A model generated the notes under the pieces. That model did not search any database and had not been told where the DNA came from. It saw nothing but the letters and a program-made list of their open reading frames with translations. Positions 1 through 7,823 of a stretch of DNA of 64,000 bases are shown here, in pieces (positions within the stretch are counted from its first letter, which is position 1; every line of letters starts with the position of its first letter). The stretch is from the NCBI GenBank assembly GCA_937991535.1, contig CALKHN010000089.1:1-64000 (forward strand). Reading direction: 5' to 3'. This DNA is from an uncultured Sphingobacteriales bacterium. Its GTDB lineage: Bacteria > Bacteroidota > Bacteroidia > Chitinophagales > Chitinophagaceae. Both the position numbers and the translations under genes were made by a program.

Positions 1-58
1 TCGAACCCGCGGCCTTCAGTTTGGGAAACTGATGCTCTGCCAACTGAGCTATTTCCGC
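1..58 (-). tRNA. tRNA-Gly (anticodon CCC), 3' end cut by window edge
   Basis: Read on the minus strand, the gene starts with GCGGAAAUAGCUC. A D-stem GCUC/GAGC follows, then an anticodon stem UCAGU/ACUGA closing the loop UUCCCAA, so the anticodon is CCC, which reads Gly codon GGG. The sequence reaches the start of the T-arm (GCGGGUUCGA) and runs out of the window, so the acceptor 3' end is not seen. Its 5' end is only 16 bp from the divergent hisH start codon. A -7-like box, TAACTTTA on the minus strand at 72..65, would be its promoter. Confidence 0.9.
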
Positions 59-74
59 AAAAAATAAAGTTACG

Positions 75-683
75 ATGAATCTGGTGATTATAAAATATAA
101 TGCAGGCAATATACAATCGGTTTTATTTGCCCTGGAACGAATCGGGCTGCAGGCCAAGGTTACCGATGATGTTGAACAGATCAGCAGCGCCGACAAAGTT
201 ATATTTCCCGGTGTGGGCGAGGCCAGCAGCGCCATGCGGTATTTAAGAGAACGGAAGCTGGATGAAGTGATCAAAGGCCTTACACAGCCGGTACTGGGTA
301 TTTGCCTGGGCATGCAACTGATGTGCAGATTTTCTGAAGAAAATAATGCAGACTGCCTGCACATATTTGATGAAGATGTGAAGCTTTTTAAACGGGTATT
401 GAAGCCGCAGGACGGTAACATAAAGATACCCCAGATAGGATGGAACAACATTTATGATCTTAAAACAGAATTGTTTAACGATGTTCCTGAAAATAGTTAC
501 ACTTATTTTGTGCACAGCTATTATGCAGCTTTAGGCACACACACTATTGCTACAACCAATTATATCATTCCCTATAGTTCGGCGCTGCACAAAGATAATT
601 TTTACGGAGTGCAGTTTCATCCGGAAAAAAGTGCTGATACGGGCGGGCAGATCCTTAAAAATTTTATTGAACGCTGTAATTAA
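75..683 (+). CDS. hisH: Imidazole glycerol phosphate synthase, glutaminase subunit HisH
   Basis: HisH releases ammonia from glutamine and passes it to HisF for the fifth step of histidine synthesis in the cytoplasm. At 202 residues it has the family's usual length. The class I glutamine amidotransferase triad is visible: the nucleophile Cys77 in GICLGMQLM, and His182 and Glu184 in FHPEKS. It is the first his gene in this segment, and hisA follows after a 24-bp gap, so they are probably co-transcribed. hisG, hisD, hisC and hisB are not next to it, because the upstream neighbour is a divergent tRNA. Family assignment is certain. Confidence 0.97.
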   Translation: MNLVIIKYNAGNIQSVLFALERIGLQAKVTDDVEQISSADKVIFPGVGEASSAMRYLRERKLDEVIKGLTQPVLGICLGMQLMCRFSEENNADCLHIFDEDVKLFKRVLKPQDGNIKIPQIGWNNIYDLKTELFNDVPENSYTYFVHSYYAALGTHTIATTNYIIPYSSALHKDNFYGVQFHPEKSADTGGQILKNFIERCN

Positions 684-707
684 AATCATTATTGTATATA
701 CATCAAT

Positions 708-1421
708 ATGGAAATTATACCTGCCATTGATATTATAGACGGCAAATGCGTTCGCCTTACACAGGGCGATTATGCGCAGAAAAAAATTTACAATGAACAT
801 CCGCTGGAAGTGGCCAAACAATTTGAAGATGCCGGTTTGCAACGTTTGCATTTGGTTGATTTAGACGGAGCCAGAGCCGGGCAGGTAAAGAACTGGAAGG
901 TGCTGGAAACGATTGCCGGAAAAACAGCGCTCGCTATTGATTTCGGGGGAGGCATCAAACAACAGGAAGATGTGAATATTGTTTTTAATTCGGGCGCTGC
1001 AATGGCAACAGTGGGCAGCATAGCCGTAAAAAATGAGGCTGAATTGGTAAAATGGTTTAGGATTTTTGGTGTAGACAAATTTCTATTGGGCGCCGACGTA
1101 AAAGATGAAAAGATAGCCATTGGCGGCTGGCTGGAAACAACGGGCCTATGGGTATACGATTTTATAGAAAAATATATGGGTCATGGTGTAAAACAAATAT
1201 TTTGTACCGATGTAAGTAAAGATGGAAAGCTGGAAGGCCCTGCAGTGGAACTGTATAAAAACATTGTTCAAAAATTTCCGGCATTGCATTTTATCGCCAG
1301 CGGAGGTGTGAGTTCCGTTGATGATTTGCATGCATTGCGTGATGCCGGCTGCAAAGGCGCGATAGTGGGCAAGGCGATATATGAGGGAAGAGTAAGGCTA
1401 AGGGATTTGAGAAGTTTATAG
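708..1421 (+). CDS. hisA: Phosphoribosyl-formimino-AICAR-phosphate isomerase HisA
   Basis: HisA carries out the Amadori rearrangement of ProFAR to PRFAR, the substrate of HisH/HisF. It is a (beta/alpha)8 barrel of 237 residues. The two catalytic aspartates are visible: Asp8 in IPAIDIIDGK and Asp130 in LLGADVKD. The phosphate-binding loops (DFGGGIK near 78-84 and IASGGVSS) are also present. The last residues (GRVRLRDLRSL) are followed at once by a TTTGTTGTTTATGATTTATTG-type repeat that begins at the stop codon. The neighbouring four-helix-bundle gene separates it from hisF. Confidence 0.97.
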   Translation: MEIIPAIDIIDGKCVRLTQGDYAQKKIYNEHPLEVAKQFEDAGLQRLHLVDLDGARAGQVKNWKVLETIAGKTALAIDFGGGIKQQEDVNIVFNSGAAMATVGSIAVKNEAELVKWFRIFGVDKFLLGADVKDEKIAIGGWLETTGLWVYDFIEKYMGHGVKQIFCTDVSKDGKLEGPAVELYKNIVQKFPALHFIASGGVSSVDDLHALRDAGCKGAIVGKAIYEGRVRLRDLRSL

Positions 1422-1487
1422 TTTGTTGTTTATGATTTATTGTTAGTACCTTAATTATAAGATAACGACAATAAAGGAAGACCAGCT

Positions 1488-1886
1488 ATGCCAGCCATAT
1501 TGAAATTTGAAGAACTCCAAATCTGGAAAGATGCCAGATGTCTTTCCGCCCATATATTTCAATTGACACAAAAGGAATGTTTTTTCAGGGAATTCAGATT
1601 TAAAGAGCAAATTAAGTCTGCCGCAGGATCAGTGATGGATAATATTGCGGAAGGATTTGAACGATCATCCAGGCTGGAGTTTATTAATTTTCTTAGTATT
1701 GCTAAAGGTTCTTGCGGAGAAGTAAAATCACAGCTCTACAGGGCATTGGATCAAAAGTATATTTTAATTCAGGAATTTCAAACTTTATACGATGAGTATG
1801 ATAGATTAAGTTCAGGGATTGCTGCTTTTACTTTGTATTTGGATAAATCGAATATAAAAGGGCAAAAATTTAAAGGACGAGAGTGA
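1488..1886 (+). CDS. Four helix bundle protein (23S rRNA IVS-protein family)
   Basis: This 132-residue protein resembles the small four-helix-bundle family first seen inside 23S rRNA intervening sequences. Typical features are the opening KFEELQIWKDAR, the central SAAGSVMDNIAEGFERSS segment and the ELINFLSIAKGSCGEVKSQL-like segment. Its molecular function is unknown; bundles of this family form pentamers. It sits between hisA and hisF, which normally adjoin, so it looks like an insertion into the histidine operon. A purine-rich AAAGGAAG lies about 9 nt before the ATG. The family is recognised with good confidence; a link to histidine synthesis is not implied. Confidence 0.85.
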   Translation: MPAILKFEELQIWKDARCLSAHIFQLTQKECFFREFRFKEQIKSAAGSVMDNIAEGFERSSRLEFINFLSIAKGSCGEVKSQLYRALDQKYILIQEFQTLYDEYDRLSSGIAAFTLYLDKSNIKGQKFKGRE

Positions 1887-1928
1887 GCCGCTAACCACAA
1901 ATAATAAACTACAAATTTTAAATCTCCT

Positions 1929-2714
1929 ATGCTTTCCAAACGCATTATCCCCTGTCTTGATATTAAGGATGGACGAACAGTGAAAGGAACCAATTTTGTA
2001 AACCTGCGTGACGCGGGTGATCCGGTTGAACTGGGTGCTTTGTATGCCAGAGAGGGCGCAGATGAACTGGTGTTTCTGGATATTACTGCAACAGTTGAAA
2101 AAAGAAAAACCCTGAGTGAACTGGCTAACCGTATTGCACACCACATCAATATTCCTTTTACGGTGGGTGGCGGTATCAGCAGTGTGGAAGATGTAAATGT
2201 ATTGTTAGAAAACGGGGCAGACAAAATTTCTGTAAATACGGCGGCTTTTAAAAGGCCGCAACTGGTCAGTGAACTGGCAAAGGAATTTGGAAGCCAGTGT
2301 GTGGTGCTCGCTATAGATACCCGGAAAGAAGACGATGGGGAGTGGTATGTATACCTGAATGGTGGAAGAACGAAAACTGAAATGAAATGTGTGGATTGGG
2401 CGAAGCAGGCCGTAGAACTTGGTGCGGGAGAAATACTGTTAACCTCCATGAATCATGACGGTACCAAACAGGGTTTTGCGCTGGATATTACTCGCACATT
2501 GTCAACGCTGTTACCCGTACCCGTTATTGCCAGCGGAGGCGGTGGAACCATGGAACATTTTGTAACTGTTTTTAATGAAGGTAAGGCCGATGCCGCGCTC
2601 GCTGCGAGCATTTTTCATTTCAAGGAAATAGGCATCCCGGAACTTAAACAGTTCTTATTTGAAAATAACATTCCTGTGCGCATGCTGCCGGAAGCATATT
2701 ACACAAAGGTATAA
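1929..2714 (+). CDS. hisF: Imidazole glycerol phosphate synthase, cyclase subunit HisF
   Basis: HisF uses HisH-derived ammonia to convert PRFAR into imidazole-glycerol phosphate and AICAR. It is a TIM barrel of 261 residues, with catalytic Asp11 in IPCLDIKDGR and Asp130 in VVLAIDTRK, and the HDGTKQGFALD loop. Its start follows a repeat tract (AAATAATAAACTACAAATTTTAAATC). The last his gene of the set, hisIE, lies 3.9 kb downstream, separated by an opposite-strand TonB/DUF4249 pair. No strong terminator was seen in the 133 bp after its stop. Confidence 0.97.
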   Translation: MLSKRIIPCLDIKDGRTVKGTNFVNLRDAGDPVELGALYAREGADELVFLDITATVEKRKTLSELANRIAHHINIPFTVGGGISSVEDVNVLLENGADKISVNTAAFKRPQLVSELAKEFGSQCVVLAIDTRKEDDGEWYVYLNGGRTKTEMKCVDWAKQAVELGAGEILLTSMNHDGTKQGFALDITRTLSTLLPVPVIASGGGGTMEHFVTVFNEGKADAALAASIFHFKEIGIPELKQFLFENNIPVRMLPEAYYTKV

Positions 2715-2847
2715 CCGGTAAGCGTTGCCGGATAGTGAACAGAACGCTGAAGGGAGCGTCGCAACAGAAGTTACATCAGGGTGTTGTTGCCGGTAAAATA
2801 AAAGATATCAGGGTGGGGTACAACTAATCGTATCGGTTATATATTTA

Positions 2848-3825
2848 TTAATCCATTACAATGGTGGCGGAACTGATTGCCAGCCCGCTAAAACAACCCG
2901 TTACATTTTTTCCGTTAATGGTATTCAGTAAGGAGGCAGGTGTAGACAGCGGACCGCTGCTGTTCCTGGCTTTGTTATAACTGTCCCAGAAATTATATAC
3001 GCTTCTTGGCACGTTAGCCATGTAATAAGTGATACTGTCGCCTCTCACAAAGCCATAGGAGTTGGTAAGATGCATGTAACTGCCATTGTTATTTTCATCC
3101 GAGTTAATGATCCTTTTACTGGTACCCAGGCTGCCCCAGCCAAAGCTCTTTTGGTTATCGCTGTGCCGCCAATAAAATAATTGGTAATTACCGGTTGTAT
3201 CGGGGTCTTTAAAATGCACTGTGACGCGTCCTTTGCTGCTTCCATCTTTATCGGTATAATGATAATCGGTGCTCAGGTGGTCTATTGGTATCGGATACAA
3301 CAAAGGCGTAACGGCTGTATACGCTTCTCCATCTACTTCAATCTCCAGCAAATAATATTTCCCCGGAATACCCCGTAATGCCTGTGCAGGATCGGTTTGA
3401 AGTTTGGGATCAGTGTAAATTCCATCACTGATGCCTGCAGGAACGTCGGGAAGCGTGGTTTCTTTTAAAATAACCGTAGCGTTCTTGTCCCAGGTTATGG
3501 TATTGTTCTGCATTAAGCTGCCTTCCGATATTTTGACAAGCGCATTTTTTACGGGGATGCTGGTAATTTCGGTATTTTCAGCTGTTTGACTTTTGCTGAG
3601 GATTACATAGTTGTATTCCGGTATTTCGGTGTTAATATAGGCTTCCACCACAAGTTGGGGCTCAGTATGGGCCAGCCCTATATCAAAGTTCTTTTCACAT
3701 CCCGCCGAAAAAAGCAGGAACGTGCCAGTCATTGCCATATTCACGGCCCGGTGATAAAACCAATGTTTTTGTTTGTTTTGGTTTACAGGTTGGTAAAGAT
3801 GTAAAGCCTTCGTTGAATCATTCAT
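2848..3825 (-). CDS. DUF4249 family outer-membrane lipoprotein, partner of TonB receptor
   Basis: This 325-residue lipoprotein has a long N-region, a hydrophobic stretch and a lipobox FSAGC with Cys at residue 43, followed by the immunoglobulin-like pattern of DUF4249 (VVEAYINTEIPEYNYVILSK near 59-78). DUF4249 proteins are known to be encoded beside TonB-dependent receptors and are thought to sit on the cell surface as accessory proteins; the ligand is unknown. The ATG lies 3 nt after the stop of the upstream receptor, which suggests translational coupling and supports this start despite the long N-region. An internal start at Met30/Met32 would also leave a good lipoprotein signal. Confidence 0.85.
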   Translation of the reverse strand: MNDSTKALHLYQPVNQNKQKHWFYHRAVNMAMTGTFLLFSAGCEKNFDIGLAHTEPQLVVEAYINTEIPEYNYVILSKSQTAENTEITSIPVKNALVKISEGSLMQNNTITWDKNATVILKETTLPDVPAGISDGIYTDPKLQTDPAQALRGIPGKYYLLEIEVDGEAYTAVTPLLYPIPIDHLSTDYHYTDKDGSSKGRVTVHFKDPDTTGNYQLFYWRHSDNQKSFGWGSLGTSKRIINSDENNNGSYMHLTNSYGFVRGDSITYYMANVPRSVYNFWDSYNKARNSSGPLSTPASLLNTINGKNVTGCFSGLAISSATIVMD

Positions 3826-3828
3826 GCC

Positions 3829-6207
3829 TCAAAATTTAAAATTCCAGCCAACAGCAGGCGTAATGGGAAAGAGGTATACCATTTTACCCTGCAGAGATTT
3901 TTCAGACTGGTTGATGTCCATATAAATAAAATAGGGATTTTGCCGGTTGTAAACATTGTATATATTGAAATTCCAACTGCTGCTGAATCGCTTTTTTCTT
4001 TTTTGTTTTGGTGTATAGGTGGCGCAGATATCAAGCCGATGATATGCGGGTAAGCGATAATTATTGATCTCTTCATACTGGTTCATGCTGGTAAAGGACG
4101 CCGTACGCTGGCTTACGTTAAATCCTACATTGTAATTCACTCTTCCCGTAGGCATGGTAAGCGCGTTGCCGGTTCCAAACACAAAAACAGACGAAAAGTT
4201 CCATTGCCGGTTTAATGTATAATTGGCTACGACGCTCAGATCATGTGTTCTGTCGTAACGGTAAGGAAATGGTTTGCCGTTGTTCATTTCAGCATACTTC
4301 CTTTGTGTTTTGCTCAATGTATAACCAACCCAGCCTGTTAATTTTCCTTTTTTCTTTTCAGCGTACAGCTCTATGCCATATGCTTTTCCTTTTCCGAACA
4401 TCATTTCACCCTCAATATTCTGGTTGAGTAGCAACTGGGCACCCTGCTTAAATTCTACCTGGTTGTTTAAATCTTTGTAATAAGCCTCCACATTGAGCCG
4501 GTACATATTGTTGCGGGTATTTCTAAAATAACCTATAGAAATCTGTTGCGCGATACCCGGCTGAACAATTTGTCCGGCCGGTATCCAGATGTCACTGGGA
4601 AAGGTTGCACCGCTGGTTGTGGCCAAATGCAGGTACTGGATGGTTTTGGTATAGGAAAGTTTTATGTTTGAAAGAGATGATAAGCTATAATCCAAATGTA
4701 AACGGGGCTCCGGGTATTGATAACGTGCAATACTTTCTCCTTTTTTATACAATTCTGTTTCTCCTGTTGGATTGCCATCGTTATCATAGACTATTCTTTC
4801 TGTGGGGCCTACCTGGTTAAAATAACTGTACCTTAAACCAGTTGTAGCACGAAAGCGTCTGCTTATTCTGAAGCTTGAACTTAGATAGACAGCAGCTTCC
4901 CTTGCAAACTGATTGTTGATTTTCGTTTTAAATTCCTGGGTCCCCTTTGTAATATCGCCTGCGCCGGGTTTAAACCGGTGCCAGATATACTGAAAACCCC
5001 AGTTGAAGTTAAATTTAGCCGAGGGCGAATAGTTCCAGTCGTTTTTAACCTGGTAATCGCTAACAGCGGATGTAAAAATATAATCCGAAAGATCATAGCC
5101 ATAATAGCTGTCTAAGTCAAATGCGTTATAGATCATTGAAACAGATTGCTTCAGCTTTCCGTGCAGCATTTGCTGTTTCCAGGTGAGCCCGGCAATGGTA
5201 TTTCCCCAGTTGGCGTTGAATAAATTGTTTTTATCGTTGGTGTATGAAAATTTATCCTTGCCGTTGTAAAAAGTAAACAGCAGTTTATTGTTTTTGTTTA
5301 TTTCATAATCAGCATTCGCGTTTATGTCGTAGAAGTAGTATCCATTATTACCCATTTTTTTCTTTGCAAAAACTTTTGCTACCTGGTCAATATATGTTCT
5401 GCGGCCGCTTATGATGAAAGAAGATTTGTTTTTAACTATTGGCCCCTCTATGGAAAGTTTGGAAGAAATTAAGCCGATTCCTCCGCTTACCTTCATTGAA
5501 TCTTTATCGCCTTCCCTGGTATCAATTGATATCACACTACTTAGCCTGCCGCCATAGGCCGCGTTCATATCGCCTTTTCTGACGTTTACACTTTTTATTG
5601 CGTCTCCATTAAAAACGCTGAAAAAACCCAGAAGATGATTTGGATTGTAAACAGGGATATCATCTAAAAGAATCAGGTTTTGATCGGGTCCCCCGCCTCT
5701 TACATATATTCCTGACCCGGCTTCTCCCCCGCTTTTTATACCCGGCAAAAGGGTAATTGTTTTTAGAGGATCTGTTTCTCCCAGAATAACCGGTAGTTTT
5801 TTGAGCTGACCAATATCAAGGGAATAGAAACTCATTTCATTTTTGCTGTTGTTTTTTCCCGCGGTAACAACAACATTCCTGAGTTCGTTTTCCTTTTGAA
5901 TAAGCATCAGGCTGACAGTAGTATCAGAAAGCACGGTAATATTCAGCAATCGGCTGTAATATCCTACTGCACTGGCTTCTATGAGGTGATTTCCCTTTGT
6001 AAAAACCTGCAATAATTTTCCGGATGAATCAGCAAGCATACGGCGCCCGTCTATCTCAACAGTAGCGTTGCCTACCGGAGTTTGTATGCTGTTTGAGATA
6101 TGAATGCTTACACTAACGGTTTGGGCATTGACAGCGTACATACATTGTAAGAAACAAAGGAGTAAAAGGCCTTTTACAAAACAATATGTTGTTCTGAGTT
6201 TGCGCAT
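3829..6207 (-). CDS. TonB-dependent receptor with N-terminal carboxypeptidase-like domain and plug
   Basis: The protein is a gated outer-membrane channel of about 792 residues driven by TonB. I place the start at the ATG of MRKLRTTYCF, because a clean signal peptide follows (LLLLCFLQCMYAVNAQ); an upstream GTG could add 25 residues. In order it has a signal peptide, a CarboxypepD_reg-like beta domain (VSIHISNSIQTPVGNATVEI), a plug domain (KKLPVILGETDPLKTITLLP, IYVRGGGPDQNLILLDDIPV) and a beta-barrel ending in the aromatic WNFKF. It forms a two-gene unit with the DUF4249 lipoprotein downstream. No SusD homologue is present, so the substrate cannot be inferred. Confidence 0.92.
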   Translation of the reverse strand: MRKLRTTYCFVKGLLLLCFLQCMYAVNAQTVSVSIHISNSIQTPVGNATVEIDGRRMLADSSGKLLQVFTKGNHLIEASAVGYYSRLLNITVLSDTTVSLMLIQKENELRNVVVTAGKNNSKNEMSFYSLDIGQLKKLPVILGETDPLKTITLLPGIKSGGEAGSGIYVRGGGPDQNLILLDDIPVYNPNHLLGFFSVFNGDAIKSVNVRKGDMNAAYGGRLSSVISIDTREGDKDSMKVSGGIGLISSKLSIEGPIVKNKSSFIISGRRTYIDQVAKVFAKKKMGNNGYYFYDINANADYEINKNNKLLFTFYNGKDKFSYTNDKNNLFNANWGNTIAGLTWKQQMLHGKLKQSVSMIYNAFDLDSYYGYDLSDYIFTSAVSDYQVKNDWNYSPSAKFNFNWGFQYIWHRFKPGAGDITKGTQEFKTKINNQFAREAAVYLSSSFRISRRFRATTGLRYSYFNQVGPTERIVYDNDGNPTGETELYKKGESIARYQYPEPRLHLDYSLSSLSNIKLSYTKTIQYLHLATTSGATFPSDIWIPAGQIVQPGIAQQISIGYFRNTRNNMYRLNVEAYYKDLNNQVEFKQGAQLLLNQNIEGEMMFGKGKAYGIELYAEKKKGKLTGWVGYTLSKTQRKYAEMNNGKPFPYRYDRTHDLSVVANYTLNRQWNFSSVFVFGTGNALTMPTGRVNYNVGFNVSQRTASFTSMNQYEEINNYRLPAYHRLDICATYTPKQKRKKRFSSSWNFNIYNVYNRQNPYFIYMDINQSEKSLQGKMVYLFPITPAVGWNFKF

Positions 6208-6494
6208 GCCAGTATTCACATTTAAACGGTACGAACGGACAACCTTCGTGGTTGTGTCAAAGCTTTCGGCATGGCTTTTCACACGGATGGAGTGTGTTTC
6301 ATGAGGTTGAAAGAATCAGTACAAGTTATTTATTTTAGTTAATTATTGTATAAACCTGCCACTTTTTTTCGGGTGTTTATGCCCGTTTTGAAGTATTAAT
6401 GCTGGAATAAAGCGTAATGGTATGGTTAACAAACTATTAAGGGTAAACACGTAGCCTTAACAAATGATACTTTTTTATTGGCATAAATGAAAAT

Positions 6495-6516
6495 GCGACT
6501 TTAGAAGTCGCTTTTT
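6495..6516 (+). terminator. Rho-independent terminator upstream of hisIE
   Basis: The stem is GCGACTT/AAGTCGC with a TAG loop, followed directly by TTTTT on the plus strand. It lies about 70 bp before the hisIE start and downstream of no annotated plus-strand gene. On the minus strand the following sequence is a poor U-tract, so the plus strand is the functional direction. Confidence 0.7.
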
Positions 6517-6569
6517 GCCACAAAAGTGTTGCTGTGATGATCCGGTATTTCCGGCTAACCCTTATTTTA

Positions 6570-6577
6570 TATCTTTG
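6570..6577 (+). promoter_or_regulatory. Bacteroidota -7 promoter box for hisIE
   Basis: TATCTTTG matches the Bacteroidota -7 consensus TAnnTTTG exactly. It ends 10 nt before the hisIE ATG at 6588, implying a very short 5' leader. The -33 region is weak (TTTC near 6548). The box lies after the terminator, so hisIE can be transcribed independently of hisHAF. Confidence 0.6.
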
Positions 6578-6587
6578 CCGCTCAATA

Positions 6588-7190
6588 ATGAACATGAATA
6601 TTGATTTTAAAAAATACAGCGATGGATTGGCGCCGGCTGTGGTACAGGATAATGATACACAAAAAGTACTGATGCTGGGTTTTATGAATGATGAGGCTTT
6701 ACAAAAAACCATGAAGGAGGGAAAAGTTACCTTTTACAGCAGGAGTAAAAAAAGATTATGGACGAAGGGAGAAGAGAGCGGGAATTTCCTTGAATTGAGA
6801 TCTGTTGCCGCCGACTGTGATCATGATACTTTGCTGATCAAAGCCCATCCGCTGGGGCCGGTTTGTCATACGGGGGCGGATACCTGCTGGTCGGAAAAAA
6901 ACCACAACGAGAACTTTTTGCAATACCTCGAAGATATAATTGAACTGCGGAAAAAAACCACGCCCGAAGCATCGTATGTGGCATCGCTATTTTCGAAAGG
7001 CATTAATAAAATTGCGCAGAAGGTAGGAGAGGAAGCGGTTGAAACCGTAATTGAAGCCAAAGATGATAATGACGGTTTGTTCCTCAACGAGGCCGCCGAC
7101 CTTCTCTTTCATTATCTCATTCTTTTAAATGCAAAAGGCCACCGCTTAAAAGATATTACCCGTATACTGCAGGAAAGGCATTCGGGATAG
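6588..7190 (+). CDS. hisIE: Bifunctional phosphoribosyl-AMP cyclohydrolase / phosphoribosyl-ATP pyrophosphatase HisIE
   Basis: HisIE performs the second and third steps of histidine synthesis. The N-terminal HisI domain shows the metal-binding DCDHDTLL motif and the zinc-ligand segment CHTGADTCW. The C-terminal HisE domain shows the helical EEAVETVIEAK and EAADLLFHYLILL motifs. The open frame extends upstream to 6534, but I start at the ATG at 6588 because the promoter box and terminator lie inside the upstream extension and family members begin with a NIDFKKY-like sequence. A second ATG at 6594 is an alternative. Length is 200 residues, normal for the fusion. Confidence 0.96.
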   Translation: MNMNIDFKKYSDGLAPAVVQDNDTQKVLMLGFMNDEALQKTMKEGKVTFYSRSKKRLWTKGEESGNFLELRSVAADCDHDTLLIKAHPLGPVCHTGADTCWSEKNHNENFLQYLEDIIELRKKTTPEASYVASLFSKGINKIAQKVGEEAVETVIEAKDDNDGLFLNEAADLLFHYLILLNAKGHRLKDITRILQERHSG

Positions 7191-7245
7191 GGGAGAATTT
7201 ATCTGGGCATGATGAGGTGTGGGGAGTGAGGTATCGGGTGTAAGG

Positions 7246-7632
7246 GCAGGCAGCGTCGAACTGTACAAGCTCAACAGCCGTACCAATAAAACGGGGTTGG
7301 GCATCACCTTAAAAGTAATGGCGGACGACCGGATAAATATTTTTGGCAAGGGTTATTATTTGTTATCCCGCTGGTGAAAACACCAGGCGGGCGGGCAACA
7401 AGAGATGATATTTGATCCGGGAGTGATGAAAGAAGCGGGAGTACCTTAATGCAGAGCAGCAAATGAAGTAACCGCCATGTGCTACGCCAAACCCTCCGGG
7501 TGGACAAGCAACGGCAACTTCTCGGTGATCCGCCTGGGTAACCTGGCAGGTAACGTCTCTGCGCCGCAGGCCTATTTAACCATTATGTTTTTAACCATTA
7601 TGTTCTTCGATGAACGGTTCAATTACCCATAG
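7246..7632 (+). pseudogene. Decayed RHS-like (DUF6443-type) gene fragment
   Basis: A single plus frame encodes SVELYKLNSRTNKTGLGITL, then KVMADDRINIFGKGYYL, and further on SGWTSNGNFSV and the APQAYLTIMF and FFDERFNY segments. These resemble, from memory, the C-terminal half of Chitinophagaceae RHS-type proteins, where YKLN..NKTGLGITLKVMAGD..DIFGKSYY and PKAY...FFDE.F occur in this order. The frame is broken by TGA at 7375, TAA at 7447 and TAG at 7630. A 15-bp tandem duplication (TTAACCATTATGTTT/C) repeats the LTIMF segment. Spacing is shorter than in intact relatives, so this is a relic with internal loss. Family assignment is by eye. Confidence 0.55.
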
Positions 7633-7725
7633 CCGGGTTTTTGATGTTTTTCTTTCACGCCGGGACCTTCGCCTGGTAGGTAAAAAGCATAGGGCGAGAC
7701 CCAGGCGGATATTATACTAAACTTC

Positions 7726-7766
7726 AGATGCGGTCTGATCCGCCGCGGCGGATACCGACCGCATCT
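7726..7766. repeat. REP-like hairpin with a second partial copy at 38918-38948
   Basis: The outer arms AGATGCGGTC and GACCGCATCT enclose a second palindrome, ATCCGCC-GC-GGCGGAT. The half-site GGTCAGACCGCATCT recurs at 38934-38948, preceded there by GTATCCGACTCAGGAGG. Two copies in different intergenic regions suggest a dispersed element. Confidence 0.6.
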
Positions 7767-7779
7767 AACCATCTTTCAA

Positions 7780-7815
7780 TTTTCACTTCTCACTTCTCAC
7801 TTTTCACCTCTCACC
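7780..7815. repeat. Short-period TCACTTC repeat tract downstream of the DUF2911 gene
   Basis: About four degenerate 7-bp units (TCACTTC, TCACTTT, TCACCTC) sit just beyond the stop codon of the minus-strand gene that ends at 7824. The same family recurs at 18575-18617 (opposite orientation), 37480-37519 and 53422-53460. Confidence 0.7.
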
Positions 7816-7823
7816 TATTCCCC

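Larger units (their letters stand above)
6208..6587. other. Intergenic region between the TonB receptor and hisIE
   Basis: These 380 bp separate divergent genes and contain no supported coding region. A dyad ACAACC-TTCGT-GGTTGT at 6239-6255 lies just upstream of the receptor start. A plus-strand intrinsic terminator (6495-6516) and the hisIE promoter box (6570-6577) lie at the right end. The terminator has no annotated plus-strand gene before it, so a leader or small RNA may lie between about 6300 and 6495. Confidence 0.6.

Noticed and set aside
1778..2449. Minus-strand frame of 223 codons opposite hisF
   Set aside because: Shadow of hisF and the four-helix-bundle gene; serine-rich composition with no domain.
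6534..6587. N-terminal extension of hisIE
   Set aside because: The promoter box lies within it and the family starts at the ATG at 6588.
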